Shown here: positions 11,001 through 20,999 of the stretch, one piece after another
How positions within the stretch are numbered: position 1 is the first letter of the stretch
How the letters are laid out: each line of letters starts with the position of its first letter
Assembly: GCF_900450705.1 (NCBI RefSeq)
Contig: NZ_UGHK01000002.1
Location: 1,554,970 to 1,618,969 of the forward strand
DNA from: Avibacterium paragallinarum
Lineage (GTDB): Bacteria > Pseudomonadota > Gammaproteobacteria > Enterobacterales > Pasteurellaceae
DNA: 64,000 bases
Direction of reading: 5' to 3'
Translations under genes and position numbers: made by a program
The notes under the pieces: model-generated
What the model saw: only the letters and a program-made list of their open reading frames with translations
Databases searched by the model: none
Told to the model about the DNA's origin: nothing

Positions 11001-11906
11001 TTACGCGATAACCCAGAATGTGCCGATCAAGAGTTTGCTGCGAAGAAAAATCCAAATGATAAAGGCTTCTCCGTGTCTTTAACTTATGATGTCAATGAAG
11101 ACATTGCCGCCCCTTACATTGCTAAAGGCGTGCGACCTCGCATTGCTATTTTACGCGAGCAAGGGGTGAACAGCCATTATGAAATGGCGGCCGCCTTTGA
11201 CCGCGCAGGTTTTGATGCCATTGATGTGCATATGAGTGATTTACAACAGCAACGCCATCACTTAAAAGACTTCCAAGCCCTTGTTGCTTGTGGTGGTTTC
11301 TCTTATGGTGATGTGCTAGGTGCTGGCGGCGGCTGGGCAAAATCTATCCTATTTAACACCGCACTTCGTGATCAATTTGCCACCTTCTTTGAGCGTGAAA
11401 ACCCCCTTGCCTTAGGGGTATGTAATGGTTGTCAAATGTTAGCGAATTTGGCTGAAATTATCCCGGGAACAGAAGCCTGGCCACGTTTTGTGCGTAACCA
11501 ATCAGAACGTTTTGAAGCACGCACAGCGATGGTTCGCATCAATGATACAGCGTCTTTATGGTTTGACGGAATGGCAGGATCTCATATGCCAATCGCGGTT
11601 TCGCACGGAGAGGGGCGGATCGAATTTAAAAACGATCACCAGCTTGAGCAACTCCGCCAACAAAATTTGATCATCGCTCAATATATCGACAATGATCTCA
11701 AGCCAACCACCCAATACCCAGCCAACCCAAACGGTTCAGTGGACGGCATCACCGCTCTTGCTAACCGCAACGGACGTGTTGCTATTATGATGCCACACCC
11801 TGAGCGTGTTTACCGTGCAGTTTCCAATTCGTGGTACCCCGATGATTGGACAGAAGACGGTGCGTGGATGCGATTGTTTAGAAATGCAAGGGTGGCACTG
11901 AAATAA
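8013..11906 (+). CDS. purL: Phosphoribosylformylglycinamidine synthase
   Basis: PurL is the large single-chain FGAM synthase of purine biosynthesis, converting FGAR, glutamine and ATP to FGAM. It has an N-terminal FGAR-synthetase domain, two AIR-synthetase-like halves ([20 protein letters not shown] marks the first), and a C-terminal class I glutaminase with the nucleophile in LGVCNGCQM and the histidine in MMPHPERV. I favour the ATG at 8013 ([14 protein letters not shown]), giving 1297 residues and the usual N-terminus, with GGTAAAG as ribosome site; an ATG at 8001 would add four residues. PurR control is indicated by the upstream operator. Confidence 0.97.
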   Translation: MLQIFRGSPALSPFRLNQLSLRFQQAQLPVKSCYAEYVHFAELSEALNALEEQELTQLLHYGPTLAQHEPQGECFIVIPRVGTISSWSSKATDIAHNCGLDKVLRLERGLAFYFELSRELSPQEQSALTSHIYDRMMETVIRTPQEAEILFQHQAPKAFTRVDILNGGRQALEQANVELGLALAEDEIDYLLENFTALGRNPTDVELYMFAQANSEHCRHKIFNADWIIDGEKQEKSLFKMIKNTFEKTPDYVLSAYKDNAAVMEGSKVGRFFPDQDGQYRYHNEDAHILMKVETHNHPTAISPFPGAATGSGGEIRDEGATGRGAKPKAGLVGFSVSNLLIPDFEQPWENPLSKPNRIASALDIMLEAPLGGAAFNNEFGRPALLGYFRTYEEKVNSFNGEEVRGYHKPIMLAGGIGNIRAEHVQKGEIPVGAKLIVLGGPAMNIGLGGGAASSMTSGKSKEDLDFASVQRDNPEMERRCQEVIDRCWQMGDDNPILFIHDVGAGGLSNAMPELVHDGGRGGRFELRDILCDEKGMSPLEIWCNESQERYVLAVAPDKLALFEQLCQRERAPFAIIGEATEQEHLTLHDDHFANDPIDLPMNVLLGKTPKMTRDVASAQVNNPAVDQSQIQLKEALYRVLRLPVVAEKTFLITIGDRSVTGMVARDQMVGPWQIPVADCAVTTTSLDSYHGEAMAMGERAPVALLDFAASARLAVAESLTNIAATNIGDIKRIKLSANWMSAAGHNGEDAGLYEAVKAVGEELCPQLGLTIPVGKDSMSMKTTWQENGEQKSVTAPLSLVISAFARVEDVRKTVTPQLRTDKGSSRLLLIDLGEGKNRLGATALAQVYKQLGDKPADVVNVESLKGFFNAMQQLVNEQKLLAYHDRSDGGLIITLAEMAFAGHCGLLVDISALGDNDLAVLFNEELGAVIQVKESDLNAVRHIFEQNSVLPLLKELGTVSQDDQFEITRGTKVVLKEARSELRGIWAELTHKMQALRDNPECADQEFAAKKNPNDKGFSVSLTYDVNEDIAAPYIAKGVRPRIAILREQGVNSHYEMAAAFDRAGFDAIDVHMSDLQQQRHHLKDFQALVACGGFSYGDVLGAGGGWAKSILFNTALRDQFATFFERENPLALGVCNGCQMLANLAEIIPGTEAWPRFVRNQSERFEARTAMVRINDTASLWFDGMAGSHMPIAVSHGEGRIEFKNDHQLEQLRQQNLIIAQYIDNDLKPTTQYPANPNGSVDGITALANRNGRVAIMMPHPERVYRAVSNSWYPDDWTEDGAWMRLFRNARVALK

Positions 11907-11927
11907 TCATACTTAGGAAAAACAAAG

Positions 11928-11953
11928 TGCGGTGATTTTTCACCGCATTTTTT
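11928..11953 (+). terminator. purL terminator built on an uptake-signal inverted repeat
   Basis: TGCGGTGA pairs with TCACCGCA around a four-base loop, followed by six T. The left arm belongs to AAAGTGCGGT, a complete uptake signal. Confidence 0.85.
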
Positions 11954-12053
11954 CTGATCGAGAAAAAGATCATTTCTAAAATGCCGATTGTTTGGGATTT
12001 CGTGGGGATTTATAATTGGCTGAAATTTCCCCTAACATTTTGAGGTATAAATA

Positions 12054-12590
12054 ATGAACATTGCACTGATTATCGGCAGTTTAAGCAAAAAATCCATTAA
12101 CCGCAGCGTAGCCAATTATATTGTTTCACAATTTCCTGCAGACGTAAAAGTAACCGAAGTCCGCATTGATGATTTGCCTCTTTATACCCAAGATCGCGAT
12201 CAGGTGAACGTACCAGAATATGATCGCGTGCGTGAGCAAATCAAAAATGCCGATGCTGTGCTAATCGTTAGCCCAGAGCATAACCGTGCAATGCCTGCCG
12301 CCATCAAAAATATCATTGATATTGCTTCTCGTCCTTACGGTCAAAATTTATGGCTGGGCAAGAAAGTGGCGATTGTTACTGCTTCACCGGGGGCTTATGG
12401 TGGAATTAATTCTGGCTTGCAAATTCGCCAAAGTTTACAAAGTATTGGTGCGAATGTACTGACAACCGCAGAAGTCTTTTTAAGCAAAGCCAATCAAGCA
12501 TTGAATGAACAAGGGGAAGTAGCTGATGAACGCACTGCGGGTTTCTTAAGTAAGTTTGCACAAACTTTTATTCAATGGGCGAAAGCATAA
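12054..12590 (+). CDS. NADPH-dependent FMN reductase family protein
   Basis: This 178-residue flavodoxin-like protein belongs to the YieF/Azr group that reduces quinones, azo dyes or chromate with NAD(P)H and bound FMN. The FMN-phosphate loop GSLSKKSINRSVANYI is near residues 8-23, and SPEHNRAMPAAIKN near residue 77 is the signature of the group; a glycine-rich segment (TASPGAYGGINSG) follows. It lies 29 bp before a pirin gene, and the pair may be an oxidative-stress unit. The physiological substrate cannot be named. Confidence 0.88.
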   Translation: MNIALIIGSLSKKSINRSVANYIVSQFPADVKVTEVRIDDLPLYTQDRDQVNVPEYDRVREQIKNADAVLIVSPEHNRAMPAAIKNIIDIASRPYGQNLWLGKKVAIVTASPGAYGGINSGLQIRQSLQSIGANVLTTAEVFLSKANQALNEQGEVADERTAGFLSKFAQTFIQWAKA

Positions 12591-12619
12591 AGCAACGAAT
12601 TAAAGCATAAGGAGAAAAA

Positions 12620-13516
12620 ATGAGCGTAGATAAATTAAATGCGATTACTAAAGATGTAGGCGGAATTCCTGTCGCACGCTTGCTACCACAAGCGGGTAAA
12701 CGCACCATTGGCGCGTGGTGTTTTCTTGACCACGCAGGACCATCAGAATTTACTGACGATAATGAAGGATTGCAAGTTGGGGCACATCCACATTGTAATT
12801 TGCAGACATTTACTTGGATGTTAGAAGGCGAAGTGTGGCACCAAGACAGCCTTGGTTATCGTCAATTAATTAAGCCAAAACAAGTAAATTTAATGACCGC
12901 TGGCACAGGCAATCAGCGTGGTATTAGCCATACAGAACAAACTCCAGAAGGCGTGCATCACCTTCACGCAGTACAGCTTTGGATTGCACTCCCAATGGAT
13001 CAAGAGATTGAACCAAATTTTCAACATTATCCTAAATTACCTGAATGGCAAGAAAATGGCGTGAATTACATTTTAACCACAGGTAGCTATCAAGGTAGAA
13101 CCGCACCAACTCAGCAATATAGTCCGTTAGTTGGCGTAGATATTCAATTTCAACAAGCACAAACGATCAACATAGAACAACAGCCAAACTTTGAATATGG
13201 CGTACTAGTACTGAAAGGTGAAGTAGAAATTGAAGGACTAGTTTACCAACAAGATCAACTGGTTAGCCTAACGGATTGTCAAGCTCACGAATTCAAAATT
13301 AAAGGTGAAGCAGGCAGCCATATTATGTTGTTAGGCGGAGAGCCGTTAGCACATAAAACCTTAGTGTGGTGGAATTTTGTGGCAGACAGTCAAGAGGCAT
13401 TACGTCAAGCTGTAGCAGATTGGAATAATGGGCATTCTCGCTTTGGACATATTGATCTGGAAGGTACAAGGCTTCATCGCCTCGTTGCTCCAGAAATTCC
13501 TGCGAGATTAATTTAA
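12620..13516 (+). CDS. Pirin family protein
   Basis: Pirins are bicupin proteins with an iron site in the N-terminal cupin; bacterial members include quercetin dioxygenases and metabolic regulators. The 298-residue sequence has the metal-binding pattern HPHCNLQTFTWMLEGEVWHQDS near residues 55-76 with two histidines and a third in HHLHAVQLW, followed by a second cupin ending in GGEPLAHKTLVWWNFV. A ribosome site (AAGGAG) precedes the ATG. Its job here is unknown; co-location with the flavin reductase suggests redox defence. Confidence 0.88.
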   Translation: MSVDKLNAITKDVGGIPVARLLPQAGKRTIGAWCFLDHAGPSEFTDDNEGLQVGAHPHCNLQTFTWMLEGEVWHQDSLGYRQLIKPKQVNLMTAGTGNQRGISHTEQTPEGVHHLHAVQLWIALPMDQEIEPNFQHYPKLPEWQENGVNYILTTGSYQGRTAPTQQYSPLVGVDIQFQQAQTINIEQQPNFEYGVLVLKGEVEIEGLVYQQDQLVSLTDCQAHEFKIKGEAGSHIMLLGGEPLAHKTLVWWNFVADSQEALRQAVADWNNGHSRFGHIDLEGTRLHRLVAPEIPARLI

Positions 13517-13636
13517 TCAAGCATATTTATTTCACAATATAAGGCACCAATCATGAAAGGTTTAGCTTTGGAGCTAAACCTTGATAGTAAGATGAAACAA
13601 ACCTATGATAGAACATCTAACACTAATTAAAAATAG

Positions 13637-14644
13637 TTAAATTTCGCTAAGCTTAACAGGTCGTTTCTCGTCTAAGGATTTCTTCGCTGCAATCGCAATA
13701 AGTACAGGTTGTAAGCCATCATTGCCATTCACTAAAGTTGGCTTATCATTTACGACTGCATCAACGAAGCACGCCATTTCATCAGCAAAAGATTGCATAT
13801 AGCGTTCTAAGAAGAAATATTTTGGTTTTTCTGCAATAACGCCCGCTTCACAGGAATAAATTGCGGTAGAATCGGTATCATTACGGGTTTGTACCGCCCC
13901 TTTTGAACCAAAAACTTCAGCACGTTGATCATAACCATAAACGGCTTTACAGCTATTATCAATCACCCCAATCGCACCGTTTGCTAATTTTAGGGTAATC
14001 ACAGCGGTATCAATATCACCCGCCTCACCAATGGCAGGATCAACTAATACGCCACCCACCGCATAGACTTCGGTAACTTCACTGCCTGAAAGATAGCGGA
14101 TCATATCAAAATCGTGAATGGTCATATCAAAGAACATTCCGCCTGAAACTTTCACATAGTCAATCGGCGGTGCGGCGGGATCTCTTGAGGTAACACGAAT
14201 CAAATGTGGCTCACCAATATCACCGGCTACGACACGTTGTTTGATCGCTTTAAAATTATGATCAAAACGGCGGTTGAAGCCCACTTGGAATTTAACCCCT
14301 GCTTTTTCGACTTCGGCTAGCACAGTTTTAATTCGATCAACATTCGCATCAATCGGTTTTTCACAGAAAATATGCTTCCCTGCTTGTGCTGCCTCAATCG
14401 AAATTGAGGCGTGAGTATTGGTGGAAGAACAAACGAGTACAGCATCAATTTCAGGATCTTGCAGAATTTTTTGGTAATCATCATAGACATTGGAAATGCC
14501 CATTTCTTTTGCCCATTGCTCAAGTTCCTCTGTGACTCGAATATCAGAGATGGCTTTAATCTCCGCCCCTTTCACATATTTTGTGATACTTTCTGAATGC
14601 ACTCGACCAATACGACCTGCACCAATAATGCCAACTTTAATCAT
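13637..14644 (-). CDS. iolG: Inositol 2-dehydrogenase
   Basis: IolG oxidises myo-inositol to 2-keto-myo-inositol with NAD. The GFO/IDH/MocA fold is shown by GIIGAGRIGRVHSES at the N-terminus and the catalytic EKP motif in IFCEKPID near residue 95, followed by DMTIHDFDMIRY. I chose the ATG at 14644 (MIKVGIIGAG), which follows the iolE stop by one base; an upstream start would overlap iolE. The product is 335 residues. It is the last gene of an iolD-iolE-iolG operon read leftward. Confidence 0.93.
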   Translation of the reverse strand: MIKVGIIGAGRIGRVHSESITKYVKGAEIKAISDIRVTEELEQWAKEMGISNVYDDYQKILQDPEIDAVLVCSSTNTHASISIEAAQAGKHIFCEKPIDANVDRIKTVLAEVEKAGVKFQVGFNRRFDHNFKAIKQRVVAGDIGEPHLIRVTSRDPAAPPIDYVKVSGGMFFDMTIHDFDMIRYLSGSEVTEVYAVGGVLVDPAIGEAGDIDTAVITLKLANGAIGVIDNSCKAVYGYDQRAEVFGSKGAVQTRNDTDSTAIYSCEAGVIAEKPKYFFLERYMQSFADEMACFVDAVVNDKPTLVNGNDGLQPVLIAIAAKKSLDEKRPVKLSEI

Positions 14645-14645
14645 T

Positions 14646-15545
14646 TTACACCCCCGCAACCTCTTTAATATATTGACGACCTTTCACAGCATATTCAAAT
14701 GGATTGGCAATCGCAGGATCTTGTTCTGCCTCAACAACCATCCAACCTTGGTAATTATGCTTATCTAAAATCTCAAAAATCGGTTTGAAATCAATTACGC
14801 CATCACCCGGAACGGTAAACGTGCCTTTTTTCACGCCTTCTAAAAAACTCAAATTTTTTGACCGCACTTCTTCCACCACCTCATCTCGCACATCTTTTAA
14901 GTGAACGTGAATAATGCGATCGATGTATTTTTCTAGCACCGCCAACATTGCCTGTTGCGACCCTTCGGAATAATACAAATGTCCAGAATCAAACAGCAAA
15001 TAAACATCATCATTCACCACTTGCATATAACGATCGATTTCTTCTGGCGTTTGAATACCTGTTCCCATATGGTGATGTAAACACACCCGCATACCTTTTT
15101 CGGCAGCTAAGTTTGCCAATTCATTATAGCCTTCGGCTAATAATTGCCATTCTTCATCGGTGAAAACGGTTTTTTCCTTAAAGATGGCTTTCGGCTGCCC
15201 TTGAATGCTTCGGCTTTGCTCTGAACAACCAATCACTTTTGCCCCCATTGCGTGCAAAAAGTCCCGATGTTTAATAAAATCTTGCAAGGTTTGCTCTTTT
15301 TTGCCATCAACAAAAAAGGTACTAAACCACGCATTGCAGATTTCAATGCCACGAACGCTGAGTTTATGTTTCAACAATGCCACATCACGAGGATACTTAT
15401 TGCCAACCTCATAGCCCGTATAGCCAGCTAATGCCATCTCACTCACGCATTGCTCAAACGTATTCTCAGCCCCTAATTCAGGAAGATCATCATTGGTCCA
15501 ACCGATAGGGGCAATCCCTAATTTTACATTTTCAGTTTTCATCAT
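14646..15545 (-). CDS. iolE: Myo-inosose-2 dehydratase
   Basis: IolE dehydrates 2-keto-myo-inositol, the second step of inositol breakdown. The protein has the xylose-isomerase-like TIM barrel of the family: [16 protein letters not shown] at the start, [20 protein letters not shown] and [13 protein letters not shown] in the middle, [12 protein letters not shown] and VPGDGVIDF later. The Met at 15545 ([16 protein letters not shown]) fits the family start; translation further upstream would run into the iolD gap. It is about 299 residues and tightly linked to both neighbours. Confidence 0.93.
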   Translation of the reverse strand: MMKTENVKLGIAPIGWTNDDLPELGAENTFEQCVSEMALAGYTGYEVGNKYPRDVALLKHKLSVRGIEICNAWFSTFFVDGKKEQTLQDFIKHRDFLHAMGAKVIGCSEQSRSIQGQPKAIFKEKTVFTDEEWQLLAEGYNELANLAAEKGMRVCLHHHMGTGIQTPEEIDRYMQVVNDDVYLLFDSGHLYYSEGSQQAMLAVLEKYIDRIIHVHLKDVRDEVVEEVRSKNLSFLEGVKKGTFTVPGDGVIDFKPIFEILDKHNYQGWMVVEAEQDPAIANPFEYAVKGRQYIKEVAGV

Positions 15546-15570
15546 TTTTTCCTCATTAAGCAATGAATAA

Positions 15571-17511
15571 TCAATAACGTCTCGCTTCATCAATGTGTTT
15601 TACCGCATTTTCATAGGCTTGCTGAACCCATTCTTTTTCTGAAACCTCAGCCACTCCAACGTGCCACCAACTACCGTAAGAATGCACCATTGTTTTTGGC
15701 AACACTTTTACATCAATTAAGGTTGAAACAGATTGCTTTTTGGCATCCTCTAACGCCGCAATGAGTTCTTCTTCGTTGGTAACTCGATAGGTTTTACAAC
15801 CATAAGATGCCGCATTCATCGCAAAATCAACGGGAACAAAATCCCCATTAAGCTGCTGCGTTTCCGCATTTCTAAAACGAAATTCCGTAGCAAAACTGTC
15901 CATACCATGTCCAATTTGAAGATTATTAATACAACCGTTGGTCATATTATCAAACAGCACTACATTAATTTTTTTGCGTTCTTGGATTGAGGTAACTAGC
16001 TCTGAATGCAACATCATATAAGAGCCATCCCCCAACAGTGCATAAACTTCCCGCTCTGGCTGGGCGAGTTTCACCCCAAGTGCGGCATTCACTTCATAGC
16101 CCATACAAGAATAGCCGTATTCTAGGTGATAAGTATTTTCTCCTTTAGATTGCCATACTCGCTGTAAATCCCCCGGCAAGCTGCCTGCAGCACCCACAAT
16201 CACATCATTTTCACCAAGCTGTTCGTTCAAAATGCCAAGCACTCGGCTTTGGGTTAAGCGTGAATGGGTTAGCTGGATAAATTCATTGAAAACCGCTTCA
16301 CGATTTAAGCGGTCGTCCACTTCGGGAACGAAATCCTTTTCCGTATAAGAAAGGTGATAAAGACGCTCCCGCTCTGCTTCAAACTGTTGTTTTACCTGTG
16401 TAATTTGTTCTCCCCACGCAGTTTGATAATGGGTCGAAGATAAAAGTGCGGTCAGATTTTCTAAGGTTTTTTTCGCGTCGGCGGTAATTTGTACGCCATC
16501 TAATTTATAGGCATCAAAACGCGAAACATTAATATTGAGATAGTTCACCTCTGGGTGCTGAAAAATCCATTTCGAGGAGGTGGTGAAATCCGTATATCTT
16601 GTGCCAATGCCGATAATTAGGTCAGCTTCTTTGGCGAGTAAATTGGCACTCAAACAGCCCGTTTCACCCACGCCACCCACATTCAAATAATGAGAAGAAA
16701 GCACCGCACTTTTTCCTGCCTGCGTTTCCGCAAACGGAATATGATAACGTTCCGCAAAGGCTTTGAGTTGCTCTGCTGCTTCTGAATAACGCACGCCGCC
16801 GCCACAAATAATTAACGGTTTTTTCTTGGATTGAATTAAGGCTAACGCATCTTGTAACATTGCTTCAGTAGGCAAAGTACGTTCAATACGATGAATGCGT
16901 TTCTGTAAAAAATATTCAGGAAAATCATAGGCTTCAGCCTGCACATCTTGCGGTAAAGCCAACGTTACTGCTCCCGTTTCCGCAGGATCAGTCAGCACTC
17001 GCATTGCATTAATACAAGCGGTCATTAATTGTTCTGGGCGGTTAATGCGATCCCAATATTTACTCACCGCACGGAAAGCATCATTGGTGCTAATACTGAG
17101 ATCATAAGGTTGTTCAATTTGTTGCAATACGGGATCAGGCTGACGTGTTGCAAATACATCACCGAGCAGTAATAGCAAAGGAATGCGATTTGCCGTTGCG
17201 CTTGCCGCAGCTGTAATCATATTAGCCGCCCCGGGTCCGACAGAAGAGGTGCAAGCATAAATCTGTTTTCGTAATTTTTGTTTCGCAAAACCAATCGCAA
17301 CGTGAGCCATACCTTGCTCATTCCGCCCTTGACGGACGATTAATTCTCCCGCATTTTGTTCAAGTGCTTGACCAAGTCCTAATACATTGCCGTGTCCAAA
17401 GATACCGAAGATCCCTTCAATAAACTTCGTAACCTTGCCATCAAATTCTACATATTGATTATCTAGAAATTTTACTAAGGCTTGTGCAACTGTTAGTCGA
17501 ATTGTCTTCAT
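15571..17511 (-). CDS. iolD: 3D-(3,5/4)-trihydroxycyclohexane-1,2-dione hydrolase
   Basis: IolD is a thiamine-diphosphate enzyme that opens the ring in inositol catabolism, giving 5-deoxy-glucuronate. The N-terminal pyrimidine-binding domain ([21 protein letters not shown]), the central domain, and the C-terminal diphosphate domain with [12 protein letters not shown]...VLFDNMTNG are all present at 646 residues, close to family length. It is the first gene of the operon. No iolA, iolB, iolC, transporter or regulator lies next to it, so the rest of the pathway must be elsewhere. Confidence 0.94.
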   Translation of the reverse strand: MKTIRLTVAQALVKFLDNQYVEFDGKVTKFIEGIFGIFGHGNVLGLGQALEQNAGELIVRQGRNEQGMAHVAIGFAKQKLRKQIYACTSSVGPGAANMITAAASATANRIPLLLLLGDVFATRQPDPVLQQIEQPYDLSISTNDAFRAVSKYWDRINRPEQLMTACINAMRVLTDPAETGAVTLALPQDVQAEAYDFPEYFLQKRIHRIERTLPTEAMLQDALALIQSKKKPLIICGGGVRYSEAAEQLKAFAERYHIPFAETQAGKSAVLSSHYLNVGGVGETGCLSANLLAKEADLIIGIGTRYTDFTTSSKWIFQHPEVNYLNINVSRFDAYKLDGVQITADAKKTLENLTALLSSTHYQTAWGEQITQVKQQFEAERERLYHLSYTEKDFVPEVDDRLNREAVFNEFIQLTHSRLTQSRVLGILNEQLGENDVIVGAAGSLPGDLQRVWQSKGENTYHLEYGYSCMGYEVNAALGVKLAQPEREVYALLGDGSYMMLHSELVTSIQERKKINVVLFDNMTNGCINNLQIGHGMDSFATEFRFRNAETQQLNGDFVPVDFAMNAASYGCKTYRVTNEEELIAALEDAKKQSVSTLIDVKVLPKTMVHSYGSWWHVGVAEVSEKEWVQQAYENAVKHIDEARRY

Positions 17512-17579
17512 CTTTCTCTCCTCGTTACCTTAACGCATTGTTTGATGCTATATAATCACATCTTTATTTCAAATAAAAT

Positions 17580-17605
17580 AAAAATGAAAAATAAATTTCA
17601 TTTTT
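17580..17605. promoter_or_regulatory. Perfect palindrome upstream of iolD, possible repressor site
   Basis: AAAAATGAAA and TTTCATTTTT form two 10-base arms around a 6-base centre, about 70 bases before the iolD start and 225 before the divergent lipoprotein gene. A regulator of the iol operon is the natural candidate, but which protein binds is not known. A TATATA-type -10 for iolD lies between the palindrome and the gene. Confidence 0.5.
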
Positions 17606-17831
17606 GTGGCAGAGATCAAATTTTGAAAATATTCTGAGGTAGGAAAGTTAGATATATTATGTAATAAGCAACGACAATGTTCCCACTTTATTACAGACCT
17701 AAAATAAAATCGTACATTTATCTCTTACTTAATTGTATATCTCTTATGATACAATAGAGCCCTGAATAGATGCCCGTTTCAAGGTATCTAAATTTAGTTT
17801 TTATTTAATTATTCTTATTTTGAGGTACCAA

Positions 17832-18329
17832 GTGAAAAAATTGTTCATTACACCTTTGGCTATATCCGCTTTACTTACTGGCTGTGCAGTAGATGCAGAT
17901 TCTTTGGGGGCAGATGTGTATGACACAACTCAGCTAAATAGTCGTCAAGAAGCAAAAACCGTTAAAATTATCGCAGTTCTTCCAGCAAAAGTTGCAGTAG
18001 ATAACCATAAAAATAAAGAAATTGCAAAAACCGCAGGCTCTCTTTTAGGTGCTGTAGCTGGGGCTGTTGTCGGTTATCAATACAATACAGCTGGTGCGGT
18101 TGGTGGTGGTGTCGCTGGAGCTACTTTAGGTGGTGTCTCTGGAGCTATGGTAAAAGATAAAGTCGTCATTGAAGGGGTAAGCTTAACCTATAAACAAGGG
18201 ACAAAAATTTATACCTCAACTCAAGCCGGTAAAAAATGCCAATTTAAGCCAGGTATTGCATTATTAATTACAACTAAGGCTAATGAAACTCGCATTCAAC
18301 CAAATGCTGAATGTCCAGTGGAAAAATAG
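17832..18329 (+). CDS. Glycine-zipper outer-membrane lipoprotein (SlyB/Pcp-like)
   Basis: The N-terminus is a lipoprotein signal peptide with lipobox LLTGC, so the mature protein starts at that cysteine. A glycine-zipper stretch (GSLLGAVAGAVVGYQYNTAG, then GGGVAGATLGGVSG) is typical of 17-kDa surface antigens and SlyB, which sit in the outer membrane and support envelope integrity. I chose the GTG at 17832 (VKKLFITPLAISALL), preceded by GAGGTA; a TTG four codons earlier is less likely. The product is 165 residues. The next gene follows 12 bp later. Confidence 0.87.
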   Translation: MKKLFITPLAISALLTGCAVDADSLGADVYDTTQLNSRQEAKTVKIIAVLPAKVAVDNHKNKEIAKTAGSLLGAVAGAVVGYQYNTAGAVGGGVAGATLGGVSGAMVKDKVVIEGVSLTYKQGTKIYTSTQAGKKCQFKPGIALLITTKANETRIQPNAECPVEK

Positions 18330-18341
18330 GGAGCTATACAA

Positions 18342-18824
18342 ATGAAAAAAACTATATTAATTTGTAGCGTACTTAGTGCTGGTCTTTTAACGACGAATTT
18401 TGTGCAAGCTGATTTAAGTAGTGAATTAGCTACTGTTGCGGCAGCAGAAGCCGAGGGGAAACGTGCCGAAGCAGCAGCAGCGAAGAAAGCTCGAGAGCGG
18501 GCAGCAGCAAAAGCTGCAGAAGTTGCTCGTCAAAAAGAACGGGCATATCAAGAGTATCTTAAGGATAAACAGAGAGATCAGGCTTATGAAGATGAAAACC
18601 GTAAGTTAGATTTAGAAGAACGCCGTTTAGCCCTTAAACGTCAGCAAAAACGAGTTGAACGTGAAGATGATTTCATTGAACAAGAATTAAAACGTGAAGC
18701 CGCAAGAACAGATGTTATTCAATCTGAAGCTGATGCTAATCGCAGTATTTCTAGAGGAGCCGAATCATTAATGAATAAAGAAGGTGAAGCTAGAGTAAAA
18801 AAAGAATCAGGTTGGTTTAAATAA
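18342..18824 (+). CDS. Exported coiled-coil protein, DUF5384-like
   Basis: A Sec signal peptide (MKKTILICSVLSAGLLTTNFVQA) is followed by a highly charged, alanine/lysine/arginine/glutamate-rich helix of about 100 residues, almost certainly a coiled coil. The architecture resembles small DUF5384 periplasmic proteins. Function is unknown. It lies 12 bp after the glycine-zipper lipoprotein, so the two may form an envelope operon. An AT-rich inverted repeat with a T run follows the stop. Confidence 0.75.
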   Translation: MKKTILICSVLSAGLLTTNFVQADLSSELATVAAAEAEGKRAEAAAAKKARERAAAKAAEVARQKERAYQEYLKDKQRDQAYEDENRKLDLEERRLALKRQQKRVEREDDFIEQELKREAARTDVIQSEADANRSISRGAESLMNKEGEARVKKESGWFK

Positions 18825-19184
18825 ACTTTAGTTTATTTTTCTGATCATATGATTGAAATCCTAATAAGGGGTTGTGTAGTACTCTTGAGCTATATTAATC
18901 CCTTGTAAGAAAATTGAAATGCTGTAGGGTGGTATTAGTTTAATCCAATACTGCCCTAATTTCATTTAACATTTAAATTTTAAGCCAGGGTTATTAATAA
19001 TCACCTTATGGTAAATATGTTCCTATAATAATATACCTACCTTATTCAAATTATATTTTCGCAAATAACTCTCTTCGATAAAAATAATGCAACTTTTTTA
19101 ATTTAAAATACGGGTATTCCTCTTGGTGTTTTTATCTAAAATCGTTACACTATAATTTTAAGTTAATAAAGGAACCATAAATTT
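18825..19184. other. Intergenic region with inverted repeats, no gene seen
   Basis: Directly after the stop, AATAAACT and AGTTTATT with a following T run may terminate the envelope operon. Around 18927-18956 the segments AGGGTGGTATT and AATACTGCCCT could pair with one mismatch, flanked by GAAAT and ATTTC. I find no open reading frame. The def promoter should be near the right end. Confidence 0.5.
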
Positions 19185-19691
19185 ATGGCATTACGTGAAA
19201 TATTAATTTACCCTGATGATCGTCTAAAAATTGTAGCTCAACCAGTAAATACATTTGATCAAGAATTACACCAGCTCATCGATGATATGTTTGAAACGAT
19301 GTATAAAGAGCAAGGAATTGGGCTTGCTGCAACCCAAGTAAATGTACACCGCCGTGTAATTGTTATTGATATTGAAGGAACAAAAGAAAACCAAATTGTA
19401 CTGATTAATCCTAAGATCATTGAAAGTTCAGGGGAGACTGGAATTGAAGAAGGGTGTCTATCACTTCCGGGTCTTCGTGGATTTGTTCCTCGAAAAGAAA
19501 AACTACGCGTAGAGGCACTAGATAAAAATGGAAAAGCCTTTATTCTTGATGCTGATGATCTGCTTGCTATTTGTATTCAACACGAAATTGACCATTTAAA
19601 TGGTATTGTTTTTGCTGACTATCTTTCTCCGCTAAAACGTCAAAGAATGAAAGATAAATTGATTAAATTAAAAAAACAACTCGGCAAATAA
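19185..19691 (+). CDS. def: Peptide deformylase
   Basis: Def removes the formyl group from nascent N-terminal methionine. All three signature motifs are present: GIGLAATQV near residue 44, EEGCLSLPG near residue 88 with the metal-binding cysteine, and QHEIDHLNG near residue 132 with the HExxH metal site. Length (168 residues) is standard. In many relatives fmt follows in an operon; here a hairpin and then plsY on the other strand follow. Confidence 0.97.
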   Translation: MALREILIYPDDRLKIVAQPVNTFDQELHQLIDDMFETMYKEQGIGLAATQVNVHRRVIVIDIEGTKENQIVLINPKIIESSGETGIEEGCLSLPGLRGFVPRKEKLRVEALDKNGKAFILDADDLLAICIQHEIDHLNGIVFADYLSPLKRQRMKDKLIKLKKQLGK

Positions 19692-19702
19692 TTCTCCCTT
19701 AC

Positions 19703-19720
19703 AGCCCCTTTCAAGGGGCT
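19703..19720 (+). terminator. Hairpin after def
   Basis: AGCCCCTT pairs with AAGGGGCT around a two-base centre. There is no long T run after it, so termination is likely but not certain. Confidence 0.5.
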
Positions 19721-19941
19721 ATATTACAATGGACTACGATAAAACCTTGAAGTTCTCACTTTTTCTCAATGTATGGAGTCTTAACTCATCTCCCTACATA
19801 TTTTCAATAAAATAAGATAAATAGACTTTCTATGTTTTTGTAGCAACTTGTAATTTCAAAATATTATTTCTCGATCTGAGAGAGCCATATTATGCTTTAT
19901 TTAAACTTAAACAACGATAATTGCCTTTACAAAGTTTAAAT

Positions 19942-20544
19942 TTAACGTTTTTTCTTTAATTTCTTCCAAATTTTATCTTCCTGCCCTCGCCATAAACGCT
20001 GGATATTGTCGTGGTGACGGTAAACGAGCAAACAGCAAACCAAAGCAACGGGGAAAGTAAATTCAGGTTTGTACCACCAGACGTAAAAAGGAATAGTAAT
20101 CGCGGCGATAACTGCACTGAGAGAGGAATAGCCTGTGAGCAAAAACACCGCAAGCCAAGTACCGAGCATCCAAGCATCTACTCCCCAGCCAATCGGGGCA
20201 ATTGCACCGAAAGCAGTGGCGACTCCTTTTCCTCCTTTAAATTTAAAGAAAATGGGGAAGATATGCCCTAGACACGCACCTAATGCCACCATTCCAAGTT
20301 CAAATTGGGTTAAGCCGAGGTAATATCCCGCCCACACTGGGAGCATTCCTTTTAACACATCTAAAACCAGCACCGCTAACGCTGCCCAACGCCCGCCAAT
20401 ACGCAATACATTGGTTGCACCGGGGTTATGTGAACCCGCATTGCGGGGATCAGGCAAGCCCGCGAGGCGACAAATTAAAATGGCACTGGAAATAGAACCG
20501 AGTAAATATGCAAAGAGCATATAAAAAAGGGCGAAAAGGCTCAT
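19942..20544 (-). CDS. plsY: Glycerol-3-phosphate acyltransferase PlsY
   Basis: PlsY is a membrane enzyme that transfers acyl groups from acyl phosphate to glycerol 3-phosphate, starting phospholipid synthesis. The 200-residue protein has several membrane segments and the three conserved loops: [10 protein letters not shown]-like ([14 protein letters not shown] near residue 35), [18 protein letters not shown] near residue 90, and a third around [10 protein letters not shown] near the C-terminus. It is divergent from folB, as in many gammaproteobacteria. Confidence 0.95.
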   Translation of the reverse strand: MSLFALFYMLFAYLLGSISSAILICRLAGLPDPRNAGSHNPGATNVLRIGGRWAALAVLVLDVLKGMLPVWAGYYLGLTQFELGMVALGACLGHIFPIFFKFKGGKGVATAFGAIAPIGWGVDAWMLGTWLAVFLLTGYSSLSAVIAAITIPFYVWWYKPEFTFPVALVCCLLVYRHHDNIQRLWRGQEDKIWKKLKKKR

Positions 20545-20642
20545 TTTTACCTACCTGACTGATCAAATGAAAAATTTGTTCGTCTATTGTACATAAACTT
20601 GATAGCATAAGCCTAATAGAATTTGACACCAAGAAGGATTTT

Positions 20643-20999
20643 ATGAAGGATCGCATTTTTATTGAAGAACTGGTCGTTTTCGCTCAAATCGGCGTGTATG
20701 ATTGGGAGCAACAAATCAAACAAAAATTGATTTTTGATGTGGAAATGGCGTGGGATTGTCGTCAAGCCGCCCAAACCGATGATGTTGCCTACTGCCTCAA
20801 TTATGCGGAAGTGAGCGAATTTATTATCCATTATGTGCAATCTAAACCCTTTTTCCTCATTGAACGTGTAGCGTATGAAGTCGCTGAACAACTTGAACAA
20901 AAATATGGGCTAAGCTGGCTCAAAATCAAATTGAGTAAGCCAAAAGCGGTGGCACAAGCACGCAATGTGGGGATTATTGTGGAACGTGGTACAAGATGA
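20643..20999 (+). CDS. folB: Dihydroneopterin aldolase
   Basis: FolB cleaves 7,8-dihydroneopterin to 6-hydroxymethyl-dihydropterin in folate synthesis. The 118-residue sequence has the family pattern DRIFIEELVVFAQIGVYDWEQ at the N-terminus, the glutamate-containing FFLIERVAYEVAEQL in the middle and LSKPKAVAQARNVGI near the end. It overlaps the next gene by 4 bases (ATGA), pointing to coupled translation. Confidence 0.95.
   Translation: MKDRIFIEELVVFAQIGVYDWEQQIKQKLIFDVEMAWDCRQAAQTDDVAYCLNYAEVSEFIIHYVQSKPFFLIERVAYEVAEQLEQKYGLSWLKIKLSKPKAVAQARNVGIIVERGTR

Noticed and set aside
8737-11340. Long frames on the minus strand under purL
   Set aside because: They are antisense shadows of a highly conserved gene with normal codon use on the plus strand.
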